Notes under the pieces: model-generated
Databases searched by the model: none
Told to the model about the DNA's origin: nothing
What the model saw: the letters and a program-made list of their open reading frames with translations, nothing else
Assembly: GCA_002221725.1 (NCBI GenBank)
Contig: NJFT01000059.1
Span: forward strand, 62,001-126,000
Source: Scedosporium boydii
Taxonomy: Eukaryota; Ascomycota; Sordariomycetes; Microascales; Microascaceae
Direction: 5' to 3'
DNA length: 64,000 nt
Program-made: the position numbers and the translations under genes
Part shown: in pieces, positions 31,372-42,754 of the stretch
Numbering within the stretch: the first letter of the stretch is position 1
Layout: every line of letters starts with the position of its first letter

Positions 31372-32835
31372 TTAATGACTTAGACCTGGAACGTTGAAGA
31401 ACACAACTTGTACGGTCATATCATCTCGTAAACTTCTGGAAAACGGAGAACTAAAGGCAAGCCGGCCAGCGATTAACTCGTGGTGGTTTCCGCCAAGGGA
31501 ATTGCGCATGAGGTGAACGGCTGCATTGTCATCTTGGACAGTAGTTCTCCCCTCGTCAAACTTCCAGGTCACTCCTTTCCGAAAATGACCAAACTCAAAT
31601 GGTTCATATGTCGGGTCCGGCATTCTCTTTCCTTGGCCACTCGCTCGGGTTTCCAGCCACGCCCCCACTAGGTTCACTGCCTGCTGATTGGAGGTCGTAT
31701 CCCACATGCCGTCCGTCGCCATGATCAGGAATGAAGGTTTGCTGGGGTCGATCTTGGTTGTTGTCACAACTGGCTCCGCAGTCAGATACGGAGGCGTCCG
31801 GATGTCGTACTTTGGCGTTAAGGGTTTTAGGCCGTGGAATCTCCTCCTCAATTCTTGCTGGAATTCTAAAGGCCACTTCCACCGGCCATCGCCGAAGGCT
31901 CTTGAAACCATAATCCCTAATACCCGTCCGTCTTTGACGATATTCTCTTCGCCGGGATGCTCTTTGTTAAGCCTAGCAATTTCGTCTTCGTTTTTTCCAG
32001 TTTGGTCTACTGAAAGAGGTATAGCGTCCCATCCGCCATCCGCCCTTCGTTGCCCAAGGACCGCTCTTGAGTCGCCCGTACATGCAACATGCAACGAGCT
32101 CGAGACAGGGTCATAGAGAGATAGCAAAGCGCATGAGCCAGCAAAGCCAGGAGATAACTTTTTCACCTTGTCTTGTAGTGGTTCTTTGCTGTTGGCGGTA
32201 TCAAATGCCGTCTTGATAATGGAGTCGTCGAGGTTTAAGAACGCTTCGGTGATGGCGCGCTCAACCGCCTTTCCGGGAGTCTCCTCTTTTGCCATCATCC
32301 GCGCCTGTTGGTTCAGGTGGTACCTCACAAAAGGTAGGAGTTGTTTGCTTAGCAAATCTGCGGTCTGCCAGCCTGCGTGACCATCGAAAACAGCCCAGGT
32401 CATCCACTGCTTGTCGTCATTCCACGGCGAAGGAAATTTACCATGGGTGTATCGGTCCTCGCATGGGTTGTTGGAAGCCAGCTGAGCGCCATCGTATCTA
32501 TTCACACCTGGGACGTTTTTCACAACAAAGGAATATGCTCCCTCCGATATAATACGCCCCACGTCCTCTTTCGAAGGGCCCGGCTCAGCTATCAAGGCCG
32601 CGGATGGCGGAGTGTCAAGAAGCGGTACTTCATCGCTGGTGGTTGCCAGTAGCCAAAATGTTGGTCCGGCGACAGCACCAATAAGTGCGGCGTATGTGGT
32701 GGCCTTTCTCGCGCTCGGGGCGGAAGGCGAGCCACTGGTTGTACGGAAACTTCGAGAGAGTGGGCGTGAGACTGGCGAAATGGACACGCGACTGAGACTG
32801 AGACGCGTCCGAAGCAGTCGCAAGGGCAGCATCAT
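31372..32835 (-). CDS. PTC5: Mitochondrial-type PP2C protein phosphatase (pyruvate dehydrogenase phosphatase-like)
   Basis: This is a single 487-codon frame from ATG 32835. The first 40 residues are rich in Arg, Ser and Leu without acidic residues, as in a mitochondrial targeting peptide, and are followed by a hydrophobic stretch (YAALIGAVAGPTFWLL). The PP2C catalytic motifs follow in order: NPCEDRY, VFDGHAGW (metal-binding Asp), GDSRAVLG, SRAFGDGRWKW, ATDGMWD and the last RDDMTVQVV. Length and the long insert between the middle motifs fit the Ptc5/PDP branch, Mg/Mn-dependent phosphatases that reactivate the pyruvate dehydrogenase complex in the matrix. The symbol follows the yeast gene and rests on motif layout only. 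Confidence 0.88.
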   Translation of the reverse strand: MMLPLRLLRTRLSLSRVSISPVSRPLSRSFRTTSGSPSAPSARKATTYAALIGAVAGPTFWLLATTSDEVPLLDTPPSAALIAEPGPSKEDVGRIISEGAYSFVVKNVPGVNRYDGAQLASNNPCEDRYTHGKFPSPWNDDKQWMTWAVFDGHAGWQTADLLSKQLLPFVRYHLNQQARMMAKEETPGKAVERAITEAFLNLDDSIIKTAFDTANSKEPLQDKVKKLSPGFAGSCALLSLYDPVSSSLHVACTGDSRAVLGQRRADGGWDAIPLSVDQTGKNEDEIARLNKEHPGEENIVKDGRVLGIMVSRAFGDGRWKWPLEFQQELRRRFHGLKPLTPKYDIRTPPYLTAEPVVTTTKIDPSKPSFLIMATDGMWDTTSNQQAVNLVGAWLETRASGQGKRMPDPTYEPFEFGHFRKGVTWKFDEGRTTVQDDNAAVHLMRNSLGGNHHELIAGRLAFSSPFSRSLRDDMTVQVVFFNVPGLSH

Positions 32836-34641
32836 TTCCTCGAGGACGATGGATTAAGGAGGCTATACAGTAATATCTTCGGTGTTCTAGCGTCGTTTTC
32901 ATTTATCTCCAAATATCGTATTGGGACATTTGTCTTATTCGTTGATAAGGACTGAAGTGAGGCGCGAGATCAAGACTAGAGGTTGAGAGTGGGGCAAAAC
33001 TTGAGCGGTGAACAGGGCGTTACAATGTGCACTATTTTGATCTCAGGGGTCGAAATAGTGCAACGTTGTGCAGAACCCCCTTCCAAATGACTAAGCACTT
33101 TGGCCCCTTTTCGGGAATGCGAGGAAGGCGACATCAACAACCTTTCCCGTGATGTAGTTGCAACTTTCCTAGAAAAAGATGGTAGCTTAATACGAAGCTC
33201 TACTCGTTTCATACCTGGACTTCATTGCGGTGTCTGACGAGGCGAGGAAATCTCAAGTCACAACGGTACTAGTTGCAGTTATAAGTCCTGCTCTTGATCT
33301 GTGAGTGCTGCAGTGTTGGATACCATTCAGGCTATGAAAGAGGACGTGCGTGCATGGGAAGAAGAAGACTTGGGGTAATCTTGAGAAGGGAGTTGAATGT
33401 GCGTCTCCGGGGAAAGTGAGGGGATCTAAGCCTTGTTCTTGATATATCGATAACTGCTTGTATGTCGCTGTGAATAACTCCCTTGACCACCAAAGTGTGA
33501 CGATGCGAAATAGGGATACTCCTACAGTATCAACATGGGCAATGACTAAACAGCCAAAGTCATAAATCCAAATTGTGCAAGAACAGGCTTCGTTTAGAAC
33601 GCACCTTCCACCCAAGTGTTCGCGATTGTTGGCTTATGTGTTATATGTGAAAATTTGGCTCTGGATTCTCAACGTCTCATGAAAGCTCAAGCGGTCGAGC
33701 GGTGACGCACTGCTTACAAACTACTTCCGCAAGGCGCCGGCGTGGAACCCGGTCTGGTCAAACCATGAGACGTGGAGGAAATTGGGAAAGGGAAATTGGG
33801 AATTGGGGAGGGAGAAGTGGGAATTCTTTTTTGGGGAATTTTTCTTTCTCTTCTCTTCCTACGAGAAGGATTCTTGACTCTTTCTTTGAGACTCTGTTGA
33901 GGTCGTGATGAGTTTGAAGGGGTTCGAGGTTGGGGGTGGGGCTTGAAGATCGTTCGTTCGAAACTGGTAGCGGACTTTACTTTTTTCCCCCTCTCTCTTT
34001 GGCACTGTCCAGTTGGGTCCATTCGCAAAGACTTCTCCGATGACCAGGCCATCCTCTTCTTTCTCGTCCTCCCTACCTTATTCTTCACTAGTACATTTAC
34101 CCATTCCCTATCGTGAGGATTGACCTTCTGGAGGACCGCAGGGCTGCTGATGAACCTGCTCTGGATGCCCTGCGTCTTGTTCTGTGGTATTGGCCTTTCC
34201 CCGGGCTGACCTCCAGAAGATAGCTCCTTCATCAAGCATGTGCGATGTAAGGGCAGTGGAACCTATCCCTCTACGCCCTCTCAGTGGGGTTCGGTCCTCC
34301 TTGGACGGCCATAGAGAGAAGAGAAGAGATGCATGTGAGATTTCTGCCATCCGAAGGTAACTGTCCAGTCCGGTACCACAAAAGGCCCAGTCTATTGACC
34401 ATGGGGGTTGGGATGGTTTCTTAATTCCTACATTAGCTGATAGGCTTTTGGTGTTTAAATCAGTCAATTGGCAGCCAGTCGGCCAGCCCGTGCCACAGCC
34501 CGCGATAACTTCTCAGCACGGCTGATTTGGTTGCCGATCACTGTTAGTCTCTACACTATAAGTAATAGAACAGCAAGAATGCCACCTTCATGCCTCTTCT
34601 TTACACCCCATCCAGTATCCAAAACTCAATCCTGACCGCTC
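32836..34641. other. Intergenic; no supported gene
   Basis: A 173-codon minus frame (34235-33714) is low-complexity (Pro/Ser/Arg) and I do not call it. At about 33685-33775 lies a sequence resembling 38655-38745 (possible tRNA-derived repeat). Confidence 0.35.
33685..33775 (+). repeat. Possible tRNA-derived dispersed repeat, copy 1
   Basis: GCTCAAGCGGTCGAGCGG and the terminal ATGAGACGTGG match 38656-38745 at similar spacing; the middle is diverged. The head resembles a tRNA A-box region. Confidence 0.28.
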
Positions 34642-35943
34642 ATGAAACGATTCTCTACTTTGCGACTTCTATCCAGCGACCTACGAGATCCAGCTTCAAA
34701 AATGGGACCATCATTCCGTCTCATGGCCCTGCGAGCCAAGTTGCCATTGTCTTGGGCAGGCAGAGTCGGCGAGATGTTATTTGACGGGTCGGCTCAAAAC
34801 TTTGTGCGTCACCTCGCCGTCCCCGTTAAGCCGGGGACCTCGTCTGTTACCCCGTCATACCGGTCTCTCAATAACCACAGGGCCGCCCAGAAGTCTTCTG
34901 GAGAATCTTTCCAGGGAATCCAGAAACACGAGCATGTGAAGCGCAAGGTTGATGACAAAGCGCCTCCCAGTTGCCCACAGTACAAGCGAAGTCACAAGCT
35001 GACAAGAGCTGAAGTCTGCGACTCGGGAAACGATGCCGAGACCGATCATCTCGCCACCATTGATCGCCTTCCCACAGAACTCAATATGCTTATCTTTGAT
35101 CACATCGAGTCGATCGAGGATGTGGTGTGCCTCGGTCTCACAAGTCGATACTTCTGGACCATCGGCCGGAAATACCTCCACGATTATTTGGCATCGTTCT
35201 TGGGGCAATGGGCAGGCCAGAAGCTCGTCTGCGTAGGAGAGGATGTTGACCCTAGCGACTTGCCTCCTGGGCTTTTCTCGACAGATGAGGCAGATGAATC
35301 GCGCCAGAGGACGATCGCCATTCCATACGGCCATGGATGTCCAGGGGAAGGGGTATTTGCCCCGACGCCGTCCCCACTCGCTCACTTTACTTTTCCTAGC
35401 ATCTCCGATATGGAAGGGGAGGTCACTCTGGAATCGAAAGCCCTAGCCATATTCTTCTCGTGCCGTGAACGATGTACGGGCCGTGTGGATCCTGCGTTCG
35501 AGTTCGCGCGTTCGGATATTTGGCTCACGGAGTCGAGCTACTTGCCTGAAGACCAATCATGGATTCTTCGAAACCTGACTACGAGGGAGTTTGTCCGCGC
35601 GGAGGCGATCGCCCTAAAACCGGAATTCATCCACGGCCCGAATATTGACTACGTTGGCTTTGGCGAAGTCCTCATGTCGCGCATTTGTTGGGCAGTGCCG
35701 TCATATCTCCACATGACCGACGAGGTTCCATTACATATATCCATGGGAGTGTGGGCGGGACACTGTTTCGACATTACAACGACGGAGAGACACCACCGAG
35801 ACGAAGTGGAGAAAGGAGTGGCGTGGAAAGATGTGAGTGAGGAGGTCGCAGTCGAGATCGCAAGCATCTGGGGGAGCGAATTCGGGCCCAATTGGCGCGA
35901 GGCCGTATGCAAGCCCTGGAGTCAGGATGAATACTATTGGTGA
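34642..35943 (+). CDS. F-box protein, 433 aa
   Basis: This is a single frame from ATG 34642 (an in-frame ATG at 34702 is an alternative). Residues 140-180 read IDRLPTELNMLIFDHIESIEDVVCLGLTSRYFW, a good F-box: LP.EL...I...I...D...L.LTSR.F. F-box proteins dock substrates onto SCF ubiquitin ligases through Skp1. The N-terminal 130 residues are basic and low in complexity. The C-terminal 250 residues show no LRR or WD repeats and look like the unclassified C-terminal part common among fungal F-box proteins. The substrate is unknown. It is convergent with the MFS gene. Confidence 0.78.
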   Translation: MKRFSTLRLLSSDLRDPASKMGPSFRLMALRAKLPLSWAGRVGEMLFDGSAQNFVRHLAVPVKPGTSSVTPSYRSLNNHRAAQKSSGESFQGIQKHEHVKRKVDDKAPPSCPQYKRSHKLTRAEVCDSGNDAETDHLATIDRLPTELNMLIFDHIESIEDVVCLGLTSRYFWTIGRKYLHDYLASFLGQWAGQKLVCVGEDVDPSDLPPGLFSTDEADESRQRTIAIPYGHGCPGEGVFAPTPSPLAHFTFPSISDMEGEVTLESKALAIFFSCRERCTGRVDPAFEFARSDIWLTESSYLPEDQSWILRNLTTREFVRAEAIALKPEFIHGPNIDYVGFGEVLMSRICWAVPSYLHMTDEVPLHISMGVWAGHCFDITTTERHHRDEVEKGVAWKDVSEEVAVEIASIWGSEFGPNWREAVCKPWSQDEYYW

Positions 35944-36087
35944 ATATGGAGGAAGTCAACCCGTTCAAATAGACGTGGTGCGTGTATAGAAGTTCCAATC
36001 GAACGTTATACAATTGCCAGACCTGCTCCATTCAATCATTCTTATAGTTTATCCGCTAGCTCATCCATTACCGGTATTCTCCCTGGC

Positions 36088-38072
36088 CTACATGCGATGC
36101 AACCTTGAGTTCCGCGTCCACCTTCGGAATGATTTGCCCCAGAATGAAAAGATGATCAGTCCCACCAGTGGGAATCCGGCCGTCATGGCCATAAGCAAGT
36201 AGACTGGGGGCCCAAAGCCGCTCTTCGTAGCCCAGCTGTTGATATAATACGACATGCCGAACTAGAAAACGTTAGTCTTGCAGAACTGATGGCAGCTTGT
36301 CAATATTAGAACTTACCCCAAATGTATTTTTGCAGACTGTACTGATGACCATAATGGGGCCGGCGATGGGCTTGTAACAATCAATGGCGTACTGTTGCAC
36401 AATGTCAGTATTAAATCCCCAGGAACACACGGATAGTTCGAGACATACTGTAATGCACAACGTTGGAATAGACACCACGATGAATCCAACTAGAGAGAAG
36501 CCGACGATGATGACAGGTTCCCAGCGCCAGCCATTTTGCCAGCCATACCCAACAACCTAGCAAGATGTTAGAATCGAGTTCATTGGGGGATCTCCTGTGT
36601 GTAAACTGCTTACCACCATGCCTACAATCGTAGCCGCAATAAAGGGAATCAAAGACGGCAACCTCATTTCCGGCTCCCTGATCCCACCATTCTTTTTGGT
36701 AGCCCTCATGGCAACCCAGTCAGACCATGGACCGGCAATGCTCAACCCCAAGATGCCACCTGCCACAAGAGCAAAGTTGGCAAATCCGACGTTTTGCGGC
36801 GAGAAATTGTACGGCGGGGCGGAAAGGGCCTGGGACTGGAGAAGGTTGACGCAAAGAAGGGCATTTGCCGCGGCTCCCATTGACATGGCCGCCCAAAAGA
36901 TAATGGGGAAGAAGAAGATCTCGACAGGGATGATGAAGTATTGCAGGATTTGGCGCAGCGCTTGGCGATCGATGGGATGGAAAATGCTGAACTGGTCTCT
37001 AATCGGTTTTCCATGACCAAGACACTCAGGAGTGATATTAATCGGAGCCGTGAAGCCCTCAATATGCTCCTTATAATCGTTCTTTTCCGCGTCGCCAGAG
37101 TCGGATGGGCTCTCCAGAGGCCGTGCGTCTTGAGAGCTGTGGGGTTCCATTCCCACTCGCCTGGTCTCCGGAGACATGATGAGAAGGCAAACCAGGTTGA
37201 TGGCCTGCGCGATGGTGCATGCCCAGAAGAACCACCGCCACGAGGTCCGCTGTGCCACAGCTCCCGAAATTATAGGTCCTAGGAACAGGCCCATGAAATA
37301 GCAGTAACTAGTACATTTTAAATACGGTCAGTCAAGTTAAATAATTACACCGCGAACAAGACAAAGGGGAGCCTCACAAATATACACCAATGTATTTTCC
37401 ACGTTGATGGAGAAACTTGACGTCGGCGACAACAACGGGCATAATGCTCTCATTCGCCGCAGCGCCCAGTCCGGTCAATATGCGGCCCCCGAGGAAGGAG
37501 TTATAGGAAGTCGCCGTGGCCTGCCAGATGCAGGATCCGATCGTGATCAGAGAACAAACAATGAGAACAACGCGACGGCCGAAGACATCGCTGCACGGAA
37601 TAATGATGAAATTCGCGTATCCCAAAGATAGGACAGTAGCCCCGGTCTAGTTCGTTTATTCGTTGTCAGCCTCAACACCAATGTAGACTCGAGGAGGCTA
37701 AGGGCGCCTTACTAGAAGTGCGACTTGAGTTTCCGATTTGCCCCATTCTGCCATGTAAATGGGGGCGAGCGGCGCAATCGAGAGATTTGTGACGACGCTG
37801 AAAAGCACAAACGAGCCCTGGCTGAACAGGACCAGGGTCTTCCACAGCCTCGTCCAGTTCTACGAAATATTAGATCAACGAACTCTTGGAGGCGTGTCTC
37901 AATTCCGGAAACGGAATTAAAGCAGAACAACATAAATGCAGGGAGAGAGCCGCACCAGAGGATCGTGTGAGGCATTGGACGGATGAGGGATGAGGACGAC
38001 CGAATCGGAAGTGTCATGGCCGTCAATCAGGACCTCAGTCCCAGGAATCATTTCTTCATGTTGATGCGTCAT
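36088..38072 (-). CDS. MFS transporter, 528 aa
   Basis: Seven exons join in phase: 38072-37956, 37859-37713, 37646-37378, 37310-36614, 36556-36449, 36391-36317 and 36261-36088. After a 37-residue polar N-terminus comes DPLNWTRLWK and the first membrane helix. The MFS A-loop signature appears as SDVFGRR between TM2 and TM3, and RILTGLGAAANESIMP is the TM4 region. A long cytoplasmic loop (about residues 240-300, rich in Asp/Glu/Ser) separates the two six-helix halves. The layout fits DHA1-type drug/H+ antiporters and related fungal exporters; the substrate is not readable. It is divergent from the Zn2Cys6 regulator across about 870 bp, a common arrangement for a transporter under a local regulator. 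Confidence 0.84.
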
Positions 38073-38940
38073 CTTGCCGGACAAATTGACGGTCCCTTGT
38101 TCACAAGAATCTCGACGTGGTGGATAAAGGCGAGAGAACACGAGACGCCTCAATCCATGAGACACTCTATTCACGTCAAGACAACATCAAATTCGCCTGG
38201 ATGTCTTCATCCTTATATACAAAGCCAGGGGTGAAGCCCGGGCGTGCTGTGTGAGTTGTTCCTGATTTGTCTGATTTGCTCGCGGCACACCCGGTACCTC
38301 TTCCGCCATCGTTGCTCTTCGGCGATGGCTACGCGTCAGGAGCTTCGGCTCGGGTATGGGCAGCCAATCGACACAGCAAGCCATCCGAAGCTACCAATGG
38401 AAACCCTTGCCTCAGCCAAGGCGTCCTCAGCGGAGCACCCGCTTTCGAGATCAAGACCGCAACTCAACCCCCCCCTTTTTGGCCACCCTAGCCTGGCAAT
38501 AACCAAGCAACTGGGATTCGGCACAAGATAAGCAACTCTTTACCCCAGGATCTCCAGGATTTCACGGATTAACCTTTGATGCAGAGTGGAGCCGCTAGCA
38601 AGGCTCCCCAGCATTATAAGGTTACATCAACCCCAACCGAGACTATCATGACGCTTGAAGTGGTCTAGCGGGAGGCGTAGTGGTTAACTTCGCCGACCTT
38701 ATTGGATAGGATTTCGATTCCACCCCAGATTCAGAATGAGACGTGGTTGTGGGGTGCATCTTCGGGTCATTTTTGCGGGGATTAGCGGGACCACCGGAAG
38801 AGGGGAGTCCGCGGATTCTCCGCGTTATAAAATTGCGTGAAACCCCTCGGTTCGGGTGCCTCCCACTGTTTTCCTCGACATCGCCTACACCCCGAATATA
38901 CTACGAAGTTGCATTGATCCAAATCGTCCGACTGCCCCAC
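38073..38940. promoter_or_regulatory. Shared upstream region of the MFS and Zn2Cys6 genes
   Basis: These 868 bp lie between two divergent starts. I could not pick out a defined operator. A tRNA-like repeat lies at about 38655-38745. Confidence 0.4.
38655..38745 (+). repeat. Possible tRNA-derived dispersed repeat, copy 2
   Basis: It resembles 33685-33775 at both ends. It also has a B-box-like GATTTCGATTCC and an A-box-like TAGTGGTTAAC, but acceptor stems do not pair, so it is not a working tRNA. Confidence 0.3.
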
Positions 38941-41918
38941 ATGATGGCCAGTCCGTCTCTCACCGTTGGGGGACGCTCTGCTCGGAAGAGGACCTCAGAG
39001 GCCTGTGAGCGGTGTCGTGATAAGAGGATAAAAGTATGTCACTTTATTCTTTGCTCTCATCGACTTGCCCGTCGCTGACTAAATTTTGATAGTGTAATGG
39101 TGCTCATCCATGCGACCAATGCCAGAAGAAGGAGGCCGAGTGCGTTTTCGCCTTTGCCCCTCAAGCAGGGAAGGGTAATGAAGCTCTCGCAGAGTACGTG
39201 TCCATGTTGAATTGTCGTGACCTGGAGGGCATCTAACTCTTGAAAAGCAAATTGGATCTCGTACTGGCTCGACTTGATCGGATAGACCAGATTTTATATT
39301 CAAGACCAGTGGCCAAAGTTACTCAAAGACAAGGTATGAAGCCACTCATGAGACAAGCCCGACGCATGGGCTGATCTTTTGTTACTCATATTACCACCTT
39401 GATTAGCTTTTGCATATCAACTTGTCCCCACCGAGATGCGACGCGAAGGACTCGTACAACTGAACCCGCAGACCGGATGCTTTGAATACTACGGTAGGTC
39501 CTGATCTTACCATTGTCTTGAACCGGCATTAAGAATTTGCCAGGCGGAACTTCAACCTTTTCCACAGCTTCGTCCTTGGGAAAGAGGATTAGTTTCATGG
39601 AAGAAACGCCAAGCTCTACACCTCTGCCCAAGAAACGTCGTCTTGGCCAGATCAATCAACCCTCAAGGCCGTGTTCCGATAGGCCGAGGAGTCTCGGCCT
39701 GGACGAGCTCACCGGGTTCTGCGACTACGTCATTGCTCCAAATACGCTACGATATGACCGCTCCCTGCGCGATGGAATTGCCAGTCGACACCTGGCTGCC
39801 TTCTTCCGCACTATCCACTTGTATATGCCGATCCTCGACCAAGCCAAATTCGAGTCAAAATACAACACCCTCCGTACACTCTTCGGTGACAGGAGGCTTT
39901 TCTCTCCAACACACGATGACCCCAATAGACCGCAGTTTGTGTGTCTTCTATATGCGGTCCTAGCCATGGGCGCACTTTACGAGGATGATAGGGAGGATAG
40001 CCCATCGTGGGCATCGTGGTACTTTGCCGAAGCACAAGACATGCTCGGTCGGCTTTTGGAGGCGGCCAACCTACAGTTGGTGCAAGCTGCGCTGTTCCTG
40101 GTTCGTGGCTATTCCTTGCCATGCCCTCCTACAATTTCAAACTGACACACAACTCACGATTAGGGTGCATATGCCCAACACGCCATGAAACCTAGTTGTA
40201 AGTATAGTCATCAACTTTTAGGACGTCAGGGAATAACTGTTTTGGCATTTTAGTGGCATATATTCTGACAGGGACGGCAACCCGTTTGGCTTTCTCGATT
40301 GGCCTGAATATTGAATCCGAGTACCGTTTCCTCCCGTTCGATGTCGAAGAATCACGACGGACATATTGGATGGCCTTCATCCAAGAGGTGGAACTGAGCC
40401 TGGATTCGGGCCGTCCCATGACGTTTCCGACATCAGAAACAATTGTGAACTACCCTACAGATCAGGTATTGTGCTCCTAATGCGTCCAACCGTTCCATGT
40501 CTAGGATGATATTGAGAAAATATGACACTAATTTTGTTTACTAGCTGCTTTCAAACGAAGCTTCTTCACGGCACCCGCCAGCCAACTTTATACGGCACCT
40601 CGCAGATATCGCCAAGATCATGCAAAGAGTACTGCATCTGGTATGTACAAGGGATGACTTGGCTCTTAGGGACACTCGCTGACCCGCAACATTAGGTCAA
40701 TAGTCCCACAGACCAACAAAAGTCGGCTGGCTCCGAGGAGGTGGAGGAATTGCGGCAGGAACTAGTGTGTTGGCGCGCATCTCTCCCTCCCTATTTTCGC
40801 TTCGAGGAGATTGAAGGCGAGGGCGATCCGCCTTGCGATGCCGTATCTGATTCAAAGAGGCAACAAGGCTCACTTAGGATCCGTAAGTCCATTCCTCCCT
40901 TTTTTTACCATATGCCCTCCTCTTCTTTGCTTGCTTGCTCGCTCGTTTCGAGCTTTGTACCTGACCTATTGCAGACTTCAACTTGGCTATGATTACTCTG
41001 TTGCGAAACTCCTTAACCAACTCGAAACCGGGATCCGCCAATGAGCCATTAACCTTGCTCCATCGGTCATGCTGCCTCGATGTCGCCCGAGACATGATTC
41101 GGCACATTCATAGACTGTTCAAGCTAGCTCCGCGTCTGAGGAGATGGAGCTACTACTGCTTTTACTGCCTCCAATCAACCCTCGTTCTTCTGTCCGAAAT
41201 TGCCGACCATCACCATCACCGCTCCGGCCGTCGCCGTCATCGATCTCGTACAGCAGATGCTCCCTGGCAATGCTCATGCAAATCAGCACAATGTACCAAG
41301 TCGGATCAAGAGCGGCAAGAGGACTGGGATCTCTGTAATGTTGCAGTCGAAATATTTGAAAAGATCGAGCTCAAAGCCTCCAAGAGATGCGCCGAGGTCG
41401 TGCGTCAGTTTTTGACTCGGTGGGATTGTCCTAAGCCTCAACCTTCCTCAGACAACACGGCTTCGATTCCATCGGGGAGCCTACAGGAAAGAATTCTTCC
41501 GCAATCGAATGCAACCCCGGCTACGCGGCCTTTGACACTATTTCCTTCCAATGCACAAGAGCCAGCCGGCAGTCCAGTCTTCGCATCAGAGGGGGGATTT
41601 TCCCGGCGCACAAGTGTACGGGATAAATCGCAGGCACCTTGCGAACCTCCCGGCAGCGTCGTCAGCGCGGACGATGCCACAACGGCTTCGCCACCTGTTT
41701 CACTGAGCGGGTTGCAGGCCGAGCTGTACGGTGCTTTCTACGACAACGACCAAGACGCCTTCGGATTCGACGCCCCGCCGCCACCTCTACTAGGTAGTAA
41801 CGACCCTACTGCTCATGCGTTGGGTTTGTGCTTCGATGTGGTAACCGACTTGAGCTGGCTTCAGTCTGGCAACTTAGATCCTTGTAATGTACGCCTGCCA
41901 AGGGACTGGCAACCATGA
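38941..41918 (+). CDS. Zn2Cys6 fungal transcription factor, 798 aa
   Basis: Ten exons join in phase: 38941-39033, 39093-39193, 39248-39333, 39407-39493, 39544-40100, 40164-40197, 40254-40465, 40545-40640, 40696-40882 and 40975-41918. The zinc cluster is at residues 22-48 (C-x2-C-x6-C-x5-C-x2-C-x6-C). A short leucine-rich helix (LDLVLARLDRIDQIL) follows and is probably the dimerisation coil. NPQTGCFEYYG leads into the fungal-specific regulatory domain, with SIGLNIESEYRFLP and ESRRTYWMAF typical of its middle. A His/Arg-rich run (DHHHHRSGRRRHRSR) near residue 562 may be an insertion. The Ser/Pro/Asp-rich C-terminus is a likely activation region. It probably controls the divergent MFS gene, by position only. 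Confidence 0.86.
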
Positions 41919-42754
41919 AGACACAGTTCAAAGACGCTCCGGACGGATCCCCGCCTAAGGATGAGATAGATGCCTCGGCTGCAGACTGAAATCTTAGGAG
42001 GAATGGGAGAGACCGGTACGACAGCTCCTCGGAGTCCGAGGATTACATACCGTGGAGGGGGAGGTGGGTGGTTGTTGATTCTTGTACATTGTTATATTAC
42101 GTTGTAATAAAAAGGGAGCCTAACGCCGTCACTGTCGAGACTTGAGAGCATGCTTCGCAGAAGTCATGGATGAGCCACGAGCCTCCAAAAGATGGCTTGT
42201 AGCGATATATCTGCAGAGGTCTGAAATGCAGGCCAGATTTATGCGTAATATATCACTTGCTTATCAAACTTAAACTTCCACTCATTCATTTATGCCCAGA
42301 GAACCCCCATCCTTCTAGGCTCTCACTCCGTCCACCCAGACACCAGATGTCCGAAAACGAAAGCGAAGACGTAGCTCGGCGTTCGACTTTTTAAACGGAG
42401 ACAGTAATGATATTTGCCACCCTCCTTTCGATACAAATTACCTTTCCTGCGTGTCAGATTCGTTCTTTGCGTCCTTGACTTTTGCTGGCTCCCATCCATA
42501 ATCCTTGCCGCCCCGAACCGCCACCGAAATAAGCAACGACGAAGTCTCCTCACAAGCCATACATGAGGAGGTGACTCGCCTCTGCGATTTCGTCTACCAC
42601 TAGTTGGCTGCAATCGCGAAACACTGCGATGCCATCTGACTAAGCGTGTCTATCATACGTTCATTCGCGTAGCGCATAGCAAGTCAAACTCGAAAGAGAG
42701 CGACCCCGCTCGAGAACTTAAGTCTTCAAACTGCAAACGGACAGAAGAAATACA
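41919..42754. other. Intergenic
   Basis: Holds the 3' flank of the regulator (AATAAA near 42106) and the promoter of the RNase H gene. Nothing else is seen. Confidence 0.4.

Noticed and set aside
33714..34235. 173-codon minus frame rich in Pro, Ser, Arg and Lys
   Set aside because: Low complexity, TTG at the head, no motif.
38655..38745. Functional tRNA gene
   Set aside because: A- and B-box-like sequences are present, but acceptor and anticodon stems do not pair.
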